Source: an uncultured Eubacteriales bacterium (GTDB lineage: Bacteria > Bacillota > Clostridia > Christensenellales > QALW01). From it: a stretch of 57,641 nt of DNA. The stretch lies in the NCBI GenBank assembly GCA_900552055.1, contig URYI01000001.1, positions 1 to 57,641 of the forward strand, given 5' to 3'. This document shows, piece by piece, positions 1-8,342 of the stretch (its first letter is position 1; every line of letters begins with the position of its first letter). The notes beneath the pieces are model-generated. The model searched no databases. It saw only the letters and a program-made list of their open reading frames with translations, and was not told where the DNA came from. The position numbers and the translations under genes are program-made.

Positions 1-128
1 TGCCCGTTGATTATAGCGCTGACCTTCTGGACGTTGGGAGCCCAATAGGTACGCGTATGCCTGTTGGAATGGCTTACCTTATTCCCCGACATAACGCCCT
101 TTTTGCAAATTTCACAATATTTAGCCAT
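1..128 (-). CDS. rpmB: 50S ribosomal protein L28 (partial, 3' end outside window)
   Basis: The reverse strand encodes a protein starting MAKYCEICKKGVMSGNKVSH, the N terminus of bacterial L28, a structural protein of the large ribosomal subunit. The CxxC pair at residues 5 and 8 marks the zinc-binding C+ form. About 42 codons lie inside the window and the rest runs off the left edge. The start is ATG at 128, preceded on the minus strand by a strong AAAGGAGGTG ribosome binding site. The gene is divergent from the yloU-fakA pair, the usual neighbourhood of rpmB in Clostridia. Identification is secure. Confidence 0.95.
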   Translation of the reverse strand, partial: MAKYCEICKKGVMSGNKVSHSNRHTRTYWAPNVQKVSAIING

Positions 129-186
129 GTTGCACACCTCCTTTGGGTATGTTAAACTTACGTTTATATCTTTAAACAGCGTTAAT

Positions 187-215
187 ACTATACCATTAAT
201 CACGTTTTTGTGCAA
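187..215 (-). promoter_or_regulatory. Sigma-A promoter for rpmB
   Basis: On the minus strand, TTGCAC (210-215) and TATAGT (187-192) are separated by exactly 17 bp. This is a near-consensus housekeeping promoter 59 bp upstream of the rpmB start. Predicted from sequence only. Confidence 0.75.
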
Positions 216-293
216 GGGTTTTTTGGTATGAACCTTCAAAAGTTTAATATAATATAAATATAAAGCGGTTTTACAGGCTTATTCCGTATTTGC

Positions 294-322
294 TTGCAAT
301 TATTTAAGTTTTGCAGTAAAAT
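294..322 (+). promoter_or_regulatory. Sigma-A promoter for yloU-fakA
   Basis: TTGCAA (294-299) is followed after 17 bp by TAAAAT (317-322), about 40 bp upstream of the yloU start. This is a plausible housekeeping promoter for the two-gene operon. Confidence 0.6.
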
Positions 323-364
323 AACAAAAGCAATTATTTATATTTGATTCTGGAGGAAGCGAAG

Positions 365-715
365 ATGGCTATAAAAACTTCTAACGAGCTGGGCAGCATA
401 GCTATTGCGGATACCGTTTTGGCTACAATAGCGGGTCTGGCGGCCATGCAGTGCGCCGGTATTGTCGGAATGGCATCGCAGGGAGCCGCAGAAGGTATTG
501 CCGAGCTGCTTAAAATTGAAAGTCTTACCAAGGGTGTAAAAGTAATTTCGGACGGTGAAAATGTACAGGTGGACATAAATGTTATCGTGGAGTACGGCGT
601 TTCTATGGTAGCGGTAGCAGATAATGTTATAAGCACCGTCAAATACAGCATCGAATCCATGACCGGCCTTATAGTGGACGGCGTAAACGTGTACATTAAG
701 GGGGTTCGCGTCTAA
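365..715 (+). CDS. yloU: Asp23/Gls24 family envelope stress protein (YloU-like)
   Basis: A 116-residue Asp23/Gls24 (DUF322) protein. The family is small, cytoplasmic and often membrane-associated. The YloU subgroup is consistently encoded beside the DAK2-domain kinase, as here. The sequence shows the family's N-terminal strand and helix (GSIAIADTVLATIAG) and the valine-rich core (VQVDINVIVEYGVSM). I chose ATG 365 because GGAGG lies 9 nt upstream; an in-frame TTG at 344 precedes the ribosome binding site and would be poorly initiated. The gene is 27 bp from fakA and probably co-transcribed with it. The exact biochemical role is not established. Confidence 0.9.
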   Translation: MAIKTSNELGSIAIADTVLATIAGLAAMQCAGIVGMASQGAAEGIAELLKIESLTKGVKVISDGENVQVDINVIVEYGVSMVAVADNVISTVKYSIESMTGLIVDGVNVYIKGVRV

Positions 716-742
716 TACGCGGCTGATTGGAGGAGAAAGGCT

Positions 743-2389
743 TTGAAAGAGAATAAAATTGACGGCGCTTCATTAAAGGAGTGCATTCTTGCTGCAGCCG
801 CTACGCTGGAAAATAATAAAAAGCAGCTGAACGACCTTAATGTTTTTCCGGTACCCGACGGAGACACCGGTACTAATATGTCTTTAACAATGAAATCGGT
901 AGTAAAGGAAGTTCAAAGCGTTACAGACATTACCGTAAAAAATATTTCTGCGGCGGCGGCTAAGGGCGCGCTTAAGGGTGCGCGCGGGAACAGCGGCGTT
1001 ATATTGTCTCAGCTTTACAGGGGCTTTGCCGTGCCTTTGGAAAAATGCGAGCTTATAGACAGCAATACTCTTGCCGCAGCGCTGCGCAGCGGTGTGGATA
1101 TGGCCTACAAGGCGGTTATGAAGCCTAAAGAGGGCACTATTCTTACCGTAGCGCGCGTTATAGCAGAAACCTGCGTAAACGCTGCAAGAGCAGGCAAGGA
1201 TATATATGAGCTGACTGATATAATGGTAAGCAGCGGAAAGGCGATACTGAATAAAACGCCCGAAATGCTTCCCGTGCTTAAAAAAGCCGGAGTTGTGGAT
1301 GCGGGCGGCCAGGGCCTGCTGTTTATCTATACTGCATATCAAAAGGTAATAAACGGCGAATATATTCCTGATGAAATCATAACTGCCGAGAGCTTTGAAG
1401 GCTCGCAGGCGTCAGGCGGGGATGAGTGGCCGGCTGAAAACGATTTAGAGAATATAACCTTTGCATACTGCACTGAATTTTTTATTGAAAACCTCTTTGA
1501 TTTTGTAACTGAAAAGGACATTGATAAATTGAGGAGAATGCTGGGCAATATCGGTGATTCGCTCGTAGTTGTAGGGGATACAAACCTGGTCAAGGTACAC
1601 GTCCACACCAATACTCCCGGCAAGGCTTTGCAGTATGCGCTCCAATTAGGCGAGCTTAACGGAATTAAAATAGAAAACATGGTCATACAGCACAGGGAGC
1701 TTATGGCTGCGCGGCAGGCGGAGGAACAGCTTCCCCTGGGCATTGTAGCCGTTGCCGCCGGTAAAGGCCTGGAGGATATTTTTAAAGACATAGGCGCTGC
1801 CGGCATCATACCCGGCGGCCAGACCATGAATCCCAGCACAGAGGATATTTTAAACGCTGTGCAGAAGGTTAATGCCAAGTCGGTTATAATCCTGCCTAAT
1901 AATTCTAATATTATTTTGGCAGCGCAGCAGGTTAATGAGTTGACGGATAAGGAAATTTACGTTGTGCCCACCAAGAGCATTCCCCAGGGCATAGTGGCCA
2001 TGCTGGCTTATAATCCAGAGCGCGAAGCAAAGGATAATTACGAGGATATGTGCGCGGCTATAGACAGCGTGAAAACCGGTCAGGTAACATATGCGGTGCG
2101 GGATACCGAAATGGAGGATAAAATCATTAAAGAGGGAGATATCCTGGGGCTTTATAACGGCAAGATAGCTGCTTCGGGCAAGGATATTGACCAAACCGCC
2201 TTTGATTTAGTGCAGGATATGTACGATGAAAAGGAAAATGATTTGATAACCATTTACTATGGCCAGGATGTTTCTGCTGAGCAGGCGCAGCAGCTCCAGG
2301 AGCGTCTGGAGGAACATTTTGAAGACGCGGACGTTGAACTGCATAACGGCGGTCAGCCCCTGTATTACTACATTCTTTCGGTAGAGTAA
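743..2389 (+). CDS. fakA: Fatty acid kinase catalytic subunit FakA (DAK2 domain, YloV-like)
   Basis: This 548-residue protein is the ATP-dependent kinase that phosphorylates FakB-bound fatty acids to acyl phosphates for phospholipid synthesis. The N-terminal DAK2 (DhaL-like) nucleotide domain spans about residues 10-200. It carries DGDTGTNM (39-46), which supplies the metal-binding aspartates, and GARGNSGVILSQ (79-90). The middle and C-terminal regions match the FakA family, ending in the conserved PLYYYILSVE tail. Length is typical. Translation starts at TTG 743 behind GGAGGAG. It is the second gene of an operon with yloU. In related genomes recG usually follows, whereas here feoA follows. 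No FakB gene is visible in the window. Confidence 0.93.
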   Translation: MKENKIDGASLKECILAAAATLENNKKQLNDLNVFPVPDGDTGTNMSLTMKSVVKEVQSVTDITVKNISAAAAKGALKGARGNSGVILSQLYRGFAVPLEKCELIDSNTLAAALRSGVDMAYKAVMKPKEGTILTVARVIAETCVNAARAGKDIYELTDIMVSSGKAILNKTPEMLPVLKKAGVVDAGGQGLLFIYTAYQKVINGEYIPDEIITAESFEGSQASGGDEWPAENDLENITFAYCTEFFIENLFDFVTEKDIDKLRRMLGNIGDSLVVVGDTNLVKVHVHTNTPGKALQYALQLGELNGIKIENMVIQHRELMAARQAEEQLPLGIVAVAAGKGLEDIFKDIGAAGIIPGGQTMNPSTEDILNAVQKVNAKSVIILPNNSNIILAAQQVNELTDKEIYVVPTKSIPQGIVAMLAYNPEREAKDNYEDMCAAIDSVKTGQVTYAVRDTEMEDKIIKEGDILGLYNGKIAASGKDIDQTAFDLVQDMYDEKENDLITIYYGQDVSAEQAQQLQERLEEHFEDADVELHNGGQPLYYYILSVE

Positions 2390-2414
2390 TATTTTTAAAT
2401 TCAGGACAAAAATC

Positions 2415-2450
2415 ATGCGCTCTTCTGCACAGGCGGAAGGGCGTATTTTT
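2415..2450 (+). terminator. Rho-independent terminator after fakA
   Basis: ATGCGCTCTTC (2415-2425) pairs imperfectly with GAAGGGCGTAT (2436-2446), followed by a short T-run. It lies 25 bp after the fakA stop and separates it from feoAB. Confidence 0.6.
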
Positions 2451-2611
2451 ATGCATTTTATAATATTTGCAATTTTAAAGTTGCCTCTCTTTTTTCTTTA
2501 TTGAATCTTTTTCAATTTCCCGCCGAGTTCCCGAAGGCTTGAACATATTCAGTATTCGGGGAATATAGTACAATAAGGGATTTGCATCCCAATACAACAG
2601 GAGGGAATTTT

Positions 2612-2851
2612 ATGAGTACACAACAGTTAAACCTGGCTCAGACTGAGATGGGGGAAATTGTAACAATATCCGGCCTGCTTTCGGATGGCCCAATGAGACG
2701 CAGGCTTCAGGACATAGGCTTTACAGCCGGAACAAGCGTGCAGCGCCTTCAAAGCGGACCATCAGGCGACCCGACGGCATTTTATGTAAAGGGAACGGTT
2801 ATTGCGCTTAGAAAAGAAGACAGCGCGCGCATATTGGTAGAAAAAATTTGA
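2612..2851 (+). CDS. feoA: Ferrous iron transport protein FeoA
   Basis: A 79-residue FeoA-type SH3-like protein, a small cytosolic partner of the FeoB ferrous iron channel. Family features seen are the MGEIVTISGL start of the barrel, the RRRLQDIGFTAGTSV segment and the C-terminal VIALRKEDSARILVE strand. ATG 2612 is preceded by GAGGGA; an earlier in-frame TTG (2582) lies upstream of that site and was rejected. It stands directly before feoB in the usual order. No Fur-type operator was recognised upstream. Confidence 0.93.
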   Translation: MSTQQLNLAQTEMGEIVTISGLLSDGPMRRRLQDIGFTAGTSVQRLQSGPSGDPTAFYVKGTVIALRKEDSARILVEKI

Positions 2852-2919
2852 AATCTCATAGCGGGGCGGCTGACGCCGGCGGCCCCGTATCAGATATATC
2901 GCTTTCGGAGGTTGTATGG

Positions 2920-5031
2920 ATGAAAGAAGGGAATAAACGGCTGCGCAAAGGAGAAGAGGGGAAAAACGTCCGGATTATCGCTCTGGCGGGCAATCCCAAC
3001 GTAGGAAAAAGCACTATTTTTAACGCGCTTACCGGAATGAGGCAGCATACTGGGAACTGGCCGGGCAAAACCGTAGCAAGCGCGCAGGGAGAATACGAAT
3101 TTGAGGGGGAGCTTTATAATTTAGTGGATTTGCCCGGAACATATTCCCTTATGCCTCATTCTGCGGAAGAAGAAATTGCCAGGGACTTTATATGCGCAGG
3201 AGGGGCGTGGGGAACGGTGGTGGTTTGTGACGCGACCTGTCTTGAGCGCAATTTAAACCTGGTCATACAGACTTTAGAAATTACAGGCAGAACAGTTGTA
3301 TGCATTAATCTCATGGACGAAGCCAAAAAGAAGGGCATAATGCCCGACTTTAAAAAGCTGTCCGAGCTGCTGGGAGTGCAGGTGGTGGGAACGAGCGCGC
3401 GCAGTCTTAAGGGGCTTAAGGAATTAAAAAAGGCTGTACAGAATCTTAACGAGGATACATATTCGCATTCACTAATTGTAGAATACCCTCCGGAAATAGA
3501 AGAGGCCGCAGGGCAGGTTGAGACTGTGCTTAAGAATGAGCTGCCTCCTTTTGTCAGCCCTCGCTGGATGGCATTAAGATTGCTGGAAGGCGACCAAGGC
3601 GTTCTCAGATTAATTAATAATGGACACGAACTTAAGGCGGAGAGCGTAGAAATAATCAGGATCCAGCGAGAAAAACTGGCGCGGGCCGGCATAGACGCTG
3701 AAAGGCTTAAGGATATCATTGCGCTTAGCGTAGCTGAAAAAGCGGATAAAACAGCCAAAGAGAGCGTCAGCTATGTTAAGGCCGATTATAACCGCAGGGA
3801 CAGAAAGCTGGATAAAATATTAACGGGCAAATGGACCGGGATTCCCTTTATGCTTGCATTATTGGCGGCGATATTTTATATAACCATCACCGGAGCAAAT
3901 TACCCGTCCCAGCTCCTGGCCGACGGGTTATTCTGGATACAGGACAGATTAACTGATTTCTGCGTATATATCGGTATGCCCGCATGGCTGCACGGGGCTC
4001 TTGTGCTGGGCATATACAGGGTGCTTGCGTGGGTAATATCGGTAATGCTGCCGCCTATGGCTATTTTCTTTCCCCTTTTTACCCTGCTGGAGGATTTTGG
4101 ATATCTTCCCAGAGTAGCGTTTAATCTGGACAGCAGTTTTAAGAAATGCGGCGCCTGCGGGAAACAGTCCCTCACTATGTGCATGGGGCTGGGCTGCAAC
4201 GCCGTGGGAGTAACAGGCTGCCGCATAATAGATTCTCCCAGGGAAAGGCTCATAGCCATAATTACCAACAGCTTTGTGCCGTGCAACGGACGCTTCCCGA
4301 CCATTATAGCTATAATAAGCATGTTCTTTGTGGGCTCGGCAGCCGGCCTGACTCAAACGCTGCTTTCTACTTTAATTTTAACCGGGGTAATAGTTGCAGG
4401 CGTGGCTATGACCCTTATTATGAGCAAGCTTTTATCACGCACTTTATTAAAAGGGGAACCCTCCTCCTTTACTCTTGAGCTGCCTCCTTACCGCAGGCCG
4501 CAGATAGGGAAGGTCATAGTCCGCTCAATATTGGACAGAACCCTTTTTGTGCTGGGCAGGGCTGCTGCGGTTGCCGCTCCGGCGGGCTTGATTATATGGA
4601 TTATGGCCAATGTCACAGTGAGCGGCGCTACCCTTCTGTCCCACTGTGCCGGCTTCCTGGAGCCTTTTGCCCATCTTATCGGGCTGGACGGCGTTATATT
4701 GATGGCTTTTATCTTAGGATGGCCCGCCAATGAGATAGTAGTGCCCATAATCATTATGGCATATATGGCAGCCGGTTCTATAACAGATTATACCAGCCTT
4801 GCTTCCCTTAAAAGCCTGCTTGTGGATAATGGCTGGACATGGCTTACGGCAATCTGCACCATTATCTTTTCCCTGATGCATTGGCCCTGCTCTACTACCT
4901 GCATTACTATAAAGAGGGAGACTGGGCGCCTTAAATGGACCGCAGCGGCGTTTCTGCTTCCTACGGCCGCCGGCTGCGTCATATGCTTTATCGTGGCTTC
5001 TGTTTCACGGCTGCTGGGCCTGGCTCCGTGA
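2920..5031 (+). CDS. feoB: Ferrous iron transporter FeoB
   Basis: A 703-residue membrane protein that takes up Fe2+. The N-terminal G domain has GNPNVGKS (24-31), HTGNWPGKTV (switch I), DLPG (70-73) and NLMD (130-133). A helical spacer and a C-terminal membrane region follow, with the cysteine-rich gate segments (CGACGKQSLTMCMGLGCNAV and NSFVPCNGRFPT). ATG 2920 was chosen because GGAGG lies 8 nt upstream. An in-frame TTG at 2848 overlaps the feoA stop (TTGA) and would add 24 residues with no family resemblance, although translational coupling from it cannot be excluded. The presence of feoAB fits an anaerobic or microaerobic life where Fe2+ is available. Confidence 0.96.
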   Translation: MKEGNKRLRKGEEGKNVRIIALAGNPNVGKSTIFNALTGMRQHTGNWPGKTVASAQGEYEFEGELYNLVDLPGTYSLMPHSAEEEIARDFICAGGAWGTVVVCDATCLERNLNLVIQTLEITGRTVVCINLMDEAKKKGIMPDFKKLSELLGVQVVGTSARSLKGLKELKKAVQNLNEDTYSHSLIVEYPPEIEEAAGQVETVLKNELPPFVSPRWMALRLLEGDQGVLRLINNGHELKAESVEIIRIQREKLARAGIDAERLKDIIALSVAEKADKTAKESVSYVKADYNRRDRKLDKILTGKWTGIPFMLALLAAIFYITITGANYPSQLLADGLFWIQDRLTDFCVYIGMPAWLHGALVLGIYRVLAWVISVMLPPMAIFFPLFTLLEDFGYLPRVAFNLDSSFKKCGACGKQSLTMCMGLGCNAVGVTGCRIIDSPRERLIAIITNSFVPCNGRFPTIIAIISMFFVGSAAGLTQTLLSTLILTGVIVAGVAMTLIMSKLLSRTLLKGEPSSFTLELPPYRRPQIGKVIVRSILDRTLFVLGRAAAVAAPAGLIIWIMANVTVSGATLLSHCAGFLEPFAHLIGLDGVILMAFILGWPANEIVVPIIIMAYMAAGSITDYTSLASLKSLLVDNGWTWLTAICTIIFSLMHWPCSTTCITIKRETGRLKWTAAAFLLPTAAGCVICFIVASVSRLLGLAP

Positions 5032-5126
5032 AAAATTGATTAGTAGCCGCGTCTTTTTATTACAGCGCGGCCTGCAATAACCTTATTTAACGCTTTGCTT
5101 AAATAAAAAATATTTTCGGCTTATTC

Positions 5127-5402
5127 TACTCTAAATTGACAAGGGCATATACGGTCAGGACAGGGCTGTTTGAGTGTCCTACCGTGTTGCTTTTCGCTCC
5201 GCGTACGTCCGGTACACGTCGTTCAAGCGCCTTGCAGGGCACCTAAACTGCCGCTGTCTGACTCTTTGACCTCCAGCGGTCTGATTTCGGCATTTTCAAG
5301 GAAACGGAACGAGGCGTGCTGAACCTACGCCCATTGACGACGACGTATAAAATGCCGGAATCAGACCGTCGGAGGCGTGCATCACCTTGCCAATTTAGGG
5401 TA
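5127..5402 (+). mobile_element. Miniature inverted-repeat element, family A, copy 1 (276 bp)
   Basis: The element begins TACTCTAAATTGACAAGGGC and ends in CCTTGCCAATTTAGGGTA, the near-perfect inverse. Inside are an inverted pair (GCGGTCTGATTTCGGCATTTTC near 5276 and AAAATGCCGGAATCAGACC near 5350) and a short palindrome GTACGTCCGGTAC (5203-5215). The same sequence recurs at 28471, 51327 and 57402. No transposase frame is present, so it is non-autonomous. A TA dinucleotide at each end suggests a TA target, as used by IS630/Tc1-mariner transposases; the mobilising enzyme is not in the window. Confidence 0.85.
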
Positions 5403-5831
5403 TTAGCCTTAGCGCATAAGGAATAGCCGTGCATCCTTTAAATAATTTTGCCTGTTTCCGGCGTTATCAAAAGTCAGAGCGCGCTTTCCCGCTATTTCTT
5501 ATGCCGGTTTGCAGCAGGCAGATCAACGGGCTAATGAAAGGCGAAAATGTTTTGATTTTATTTCATGCAAGGCACCTGGACGGCATGTAGCGGGCACAAG
5601 GAATTCAAGCAGCGCGTCAGTGAGGAAAACTCCTTGAATTAGGTTGAATTATCTCTTGCGTGACTATCTTACTAAAATGATTAATAATACTGATTTATAA
5701 TTTGCACGAAGTCAGCCGCGCCGGGGCGGGGCAAAGGCGATTATATTGAATAAATGGGTGCATAATTATTAATTTTTCATAAATAATAGCCCTTAAAGCC
5801 CCTGAAAAGCATAAAGGCCTCACGGATTTGA
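5403..5831. other. Intergenic stretch with no recognised gene
   Basis: The region between mobile element copy 1 and the DUF4282 promoter has no convincing reading frame. It holds an inverted repeat, AATTCAAG (about 5602-5609) with CTTGAATT (about 5632-5639), and the motif GGACGGCATGTAGCGGGC near 5579. Close variants of that motif occur in the non-coding DNA near 12513 and 55319. It is probably decayed repeat DNA. Confidence 0.5.
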
Positions 5832-5860
5832 TTGTGTTATTTCAAGCTTTTTGATATAAT
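5832..5860 (+). promoter_or_regulatory. Sigma-A promoter for the DUF4282-DUF5685-DnaJ operon
   Basis: TTGTGT (5832-5837), a 17 bp spacer, and a perfect TATAAT (5855-5860) with an upstream TG (TGATATAAT, extended -10). It lies 43 bp before the first gene. Confidence 0.75.
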
Positions 5861-5902
5861 AACCGATATACCGGAGAAATGAATTTTTGAGGTGGGTATA
5901 AT

Positions 5903-6187
5903 ATGGATGGCTTTGATTTTAAGGGTATGCTGAGCCTTAAGGTTAGCTATGGGAAAAAGATAGTCACCGTTGCATATTATGCGGCGCTGATAGTTGTTGT
6001 TTTTGCCATGCTTGCCAATATTGTGGGCGGATTTGTAATGTGTTTTTCAGGAGACGCCGGCGCTGCCGATATCCTTTCGGGCATATGGAAAATTATAACC
6101 GCTCCTTTCCTGCTGGTTTTTGAGATAATAATAATACGCTTGCTGGCTGAATTAGTCAATGCCATATTTGATATCAGAGATAAATAA
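5903..6187 (+). CDS. DUF4282 family small membrane protein
   Basis: A 94-residue protein with two predicted membrane helices (about 22-45 and 63-85) separated by a short loop. The pattern, with the conserved end IIIIRLLAELVNAIFDIRD, matches DUF4282. The function of the family is unknown. The start at 5903 is preceded by GAGGTGGG. Its stop overlaps the next start by one base (TAATG), so translation of the two is probably coupled. It is the first gene of an operon with DUF5685 and a J-domain protein. Confidence 0.75.
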   Translation: MDGFDFKGMLSLKVSYGKKIVTVAYYAALIVVVFAMLANIVGGFVMCFSGDAGAADILSGIWKIITAPFLLVFEIIIIRLLAELVNAIFDIRDK

Positions 6188-7038
6188 TGTTCGGCTACGT
6201 CAGGACTGCCAGCGAGGAATTAAAAGTAAAAGAGTTTAACAGATATAGAGCTTACTACTGCGGCGTATGCCGGGGGATGAGCCGGTATACCTTTATAGGC
6301 CGCGTCTTGCTAAACTATGATTTGGCGTTTTATGCTCTTTTGATTGATTCTGAAGCTAAGGCGGAAATAAAAGTAAAGCGGTGCAAATGGAATTTAAAGA
6401 AAAAGCCCTATGCCTGCGGAGAGGCGCTTGACTATGCAGCGGCTCTCAATCTGCTTTTAAGCTGCGGAAAGCTCCGGGACGATATTGCGGACGGACAGAA
6501 ATCCCGCGCCGCCGCACTTGCGTTCTTTAAACGGGCCGAACGCAATGCGTCAAAAAACGCTCCAAGGGCAGGGGAGATAATAGATAACGGCTTGCAGGCG
6601 TTATCCAGCCTGGAAAAGGCCGGATGCAGCAGGCTGGATGAAATTGCTCACCAATTCGCAGATTTATGCGGGCTGCTGGCCTCAGAATCGCCCTTTGTCA
6701 GCACTGACGAGCTGCGCCGGATAGTGTATCAGATTTCATATAATACTGCCAGATGGGTATATATAATAGACGCCTACGACGATATGGACAAGGATAAAAA
6801 GCGGGGCAACTATAATCCAATAACGGCAGAGAGTCTCCGAAGGGGAATATCAGAAGAAGAAATTCCCGATTGGATACGAGAGACGCTTTTTCAGTCTCTT
6901 TATTCCGCTTCGCGTGCCTGCGCCCTGCTGCCGCAAAGCCCCAACACTCCAATAATAAGCAATATTATAGATTACGGTATGTATGATAAAACTTTAGCAA
7001 TATTAAAGACGAGGGAAGAGAAAAATGGATCCGTATAA
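6187..7038 (+). CDS. DUF5685 family protein
   Basis: A 283-residue, mostly helical, soluble protein that begins MFGYVRTASEELKVKEFNRY and continues RAYYCGVCRGM, the hallmark opening of DUF5685. Paired cysteines (CGVC) near residue 30 may bind metal. The segment WVYIIDAYDDMDKDKKRGNYNP resembles a helix rich in acidic residues; I do not claim catalysis. The family is commonly encoded immediately before a J-domain protein, as here, where the two frames overlap by 14 bp. No function has been assigned; a role with the neighbouring chaperone is inference. Confidence 0.8.
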   Translation: MFGYVRTASEELKVKEFNRYRAYYCGVCRGMSRYTFIGRVLLNYDLAFYALLIDSEAKAEIKVKRCKWNLKKKPYACGEALDYAAALNLLLSCGKLRDDIADGQKSRAAALAFFKRAERNASKNAPRAGEIIDNGLQALSSLEKAGCSRLDEIAHQFADLCGLLASESPFVSTDELRRIVYQISYNTARWVYIIDAYDDMDKDKKRGNYNPITAESLRRGISEEEIPDWIRETLFQSLYSASRACALLPQSPNTPIISNIIDYGMYDKTLAILKTREEKNGSV

Positions 7039-7639
7039 GGTTCTGGGAGTAAATGAAAACGCTACTGACGCAGAAATAAAAGCCGCTTATCATGCGGCCG
7101 TAAGGAAATATCATCCTGACCAGTATAAGGATAATCCCTTATCCGATTTGGCCGAAAGCAAAATGAAAGAAATAAATGAAGCGTATGATATGATTCAAAA
7201 AATGCGCTCTCAGAATAAAGGATATTCTTCGGGTTCGTCCGGCTCGTCATACTATTCGGGTTCATCATATTCCGGCTCAGCTAATCCTGATTTTGCTTCA
7301 GTGCGCGCCAAAATCAATGCAGGGGATATAAATGGGGCCGAACGCATACTTAAAAGCATGAGCGAGCGTCCTGCAGAATGGTACTATCTCATGGGAATGA
7401 TTTACAGCCGGCGGGGATGGCATAACGAAGCCGTCCAGCATTTTGCGCAGGCATGCAGGATGGATCCCCAAAATGGGGAATATGCTCAGGCACTGAGAGA
7501 ATATTCTTCCCGTTCAGGTTACTATCAGCGCGGAGCTTCTTCGGGACGCGAATGCACCGGCTGCGATTTATGCACCGGCCTCTGCGTTGCGGATACCTGC
7601 TGTGAATGTATGGGAGGAGACCTTATCTCCTGCTGCTGA
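7025..7639 (+). CDS. J-domain (DnaJ-like) protein with TPR-like region and cysteine-rich tail
   Basis: A 204-residue protein. Residues 1-65 form a J domain with the diagnostic HPD (YHPDQY, about residue 33), which stimulates Hsp70 ATPase. A Ser/Gly/Tyr linker (66-88) is followed by a helical region with TPR character (about 95-160), and a C terminus with nine cysteines in the last 28 residues. It lacks the zinc-finger and substrate domains of DnaJ, so it is a specialised co-chaperone rather than DnaJ itself. The cysteine tail could bind metal or be modified; that is inference. Translation overlaps the DUF5685 gene, implying coordinated production. Confidence 0.85.
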   Translation: MDPYKVLGVNENATDAEIKAAYHAAVRKYHPDQYKDNPLSDLAESKMKEINEAYDMIQKMRSQNKGYSSGSSGSSYYSGSSYSGSANPDFASVRAKINAGDINGAERILKSMSERPAEWYYLMGMIYSRRGWHNEAVQHFAQACRMDPQNGEYAQALREYSSRSGYYQRGASSGRECTGCDLCTGLCVADTCCECMGGDLISCC

Positions 7640-7703
7640 TATATAAAATGATAAACTGCTTTATCTGCCGGGCAGTTCTCCTGCTGAAAATGAGTGCAAG
7701 AAT

Positions 7704-8222
7704 ATGAAAAAATCTGTTTATATCGCCCGCGGAGGGCTTATAACCGCTCTTACCGTTATACTTATATATGCCTCGTATATTTTACCCGGAGGCAAGCTGG
7801 CGGCTTTTGCAGCTGTTTCCTTTCTGCCCCTTATCTTGCTCAAGGACAGGGCAGTTCTGGCCTCTATAGCCTGCTACATTGCATGTACGCTGCTTATTTT
7901 CCTTTTAATACCCAATCCGGCCTATTGTCTGTCCTACGGCCTGTTTTTCGGATTATATCCGCTTATGCGCCATTGGTTTGAGCACATCCGGCGCAGAACG
8001 GTATATTTCGCACTATTGGCGCTTTACTGCGAAGGCGCAGGGCTTGCGCTATATTTTGCCGCGCGGGCGCTGTTTGGCGAAGGCGCCGTTTCCGTCCTGC
8101 CTTTTGCAGCTTTGGCCGCAATAGCGCAGGCGGCAATAGCAGTTTTTATCTGGCTGTACGAATATTGCGCCCATGCTTTCATTTCCTTTGCAGCGCGATT
8201 TAAAATATTCAAAAATCAATAG
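7704..8222 (+). CDS. Predicted integral membrane protein of unknown function
   Basis: A 172-residue very hydrophobic protein with about five membrane helices and few charged residues (an HIRRR stretch near residue 95 marks a cytoplasmic loop). The arrangement recalls substrate-binding S components of ECF transporters and DUF2232-like proteins, but I see no diagnostic motif. The ribosome binding site is weak. It follows the J-domain gene by 64 bp on the same strand and may be the last gene of that operon. Confidence 0.55.
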   Translation: MKKSVYIARGGLITALTVILIYASYILPGGKLAAFAAVSFLPLILLKDRAVLASIACYIACTLLIFLLIPNPAYCLSYGLFFGLYPLMRHWFEHIRRRTVYFALLALYCEGAGLALYFAARALFGEGAVSVLPFAALAAIAQAAIAVFIWLYEYCAHAFISFAARFKIFKNQ

Positions 8223-8342
8223 CAAATAGCGTCAGCATATAAAGGATAATACGCTCCAGGCCTGTAAATTCGCTTGTTTTTACGGTACAGACGCCAATCT
8301 GACCTTTTGGGGCCGCATCCTTTGTATACTAACGCTGAATAT

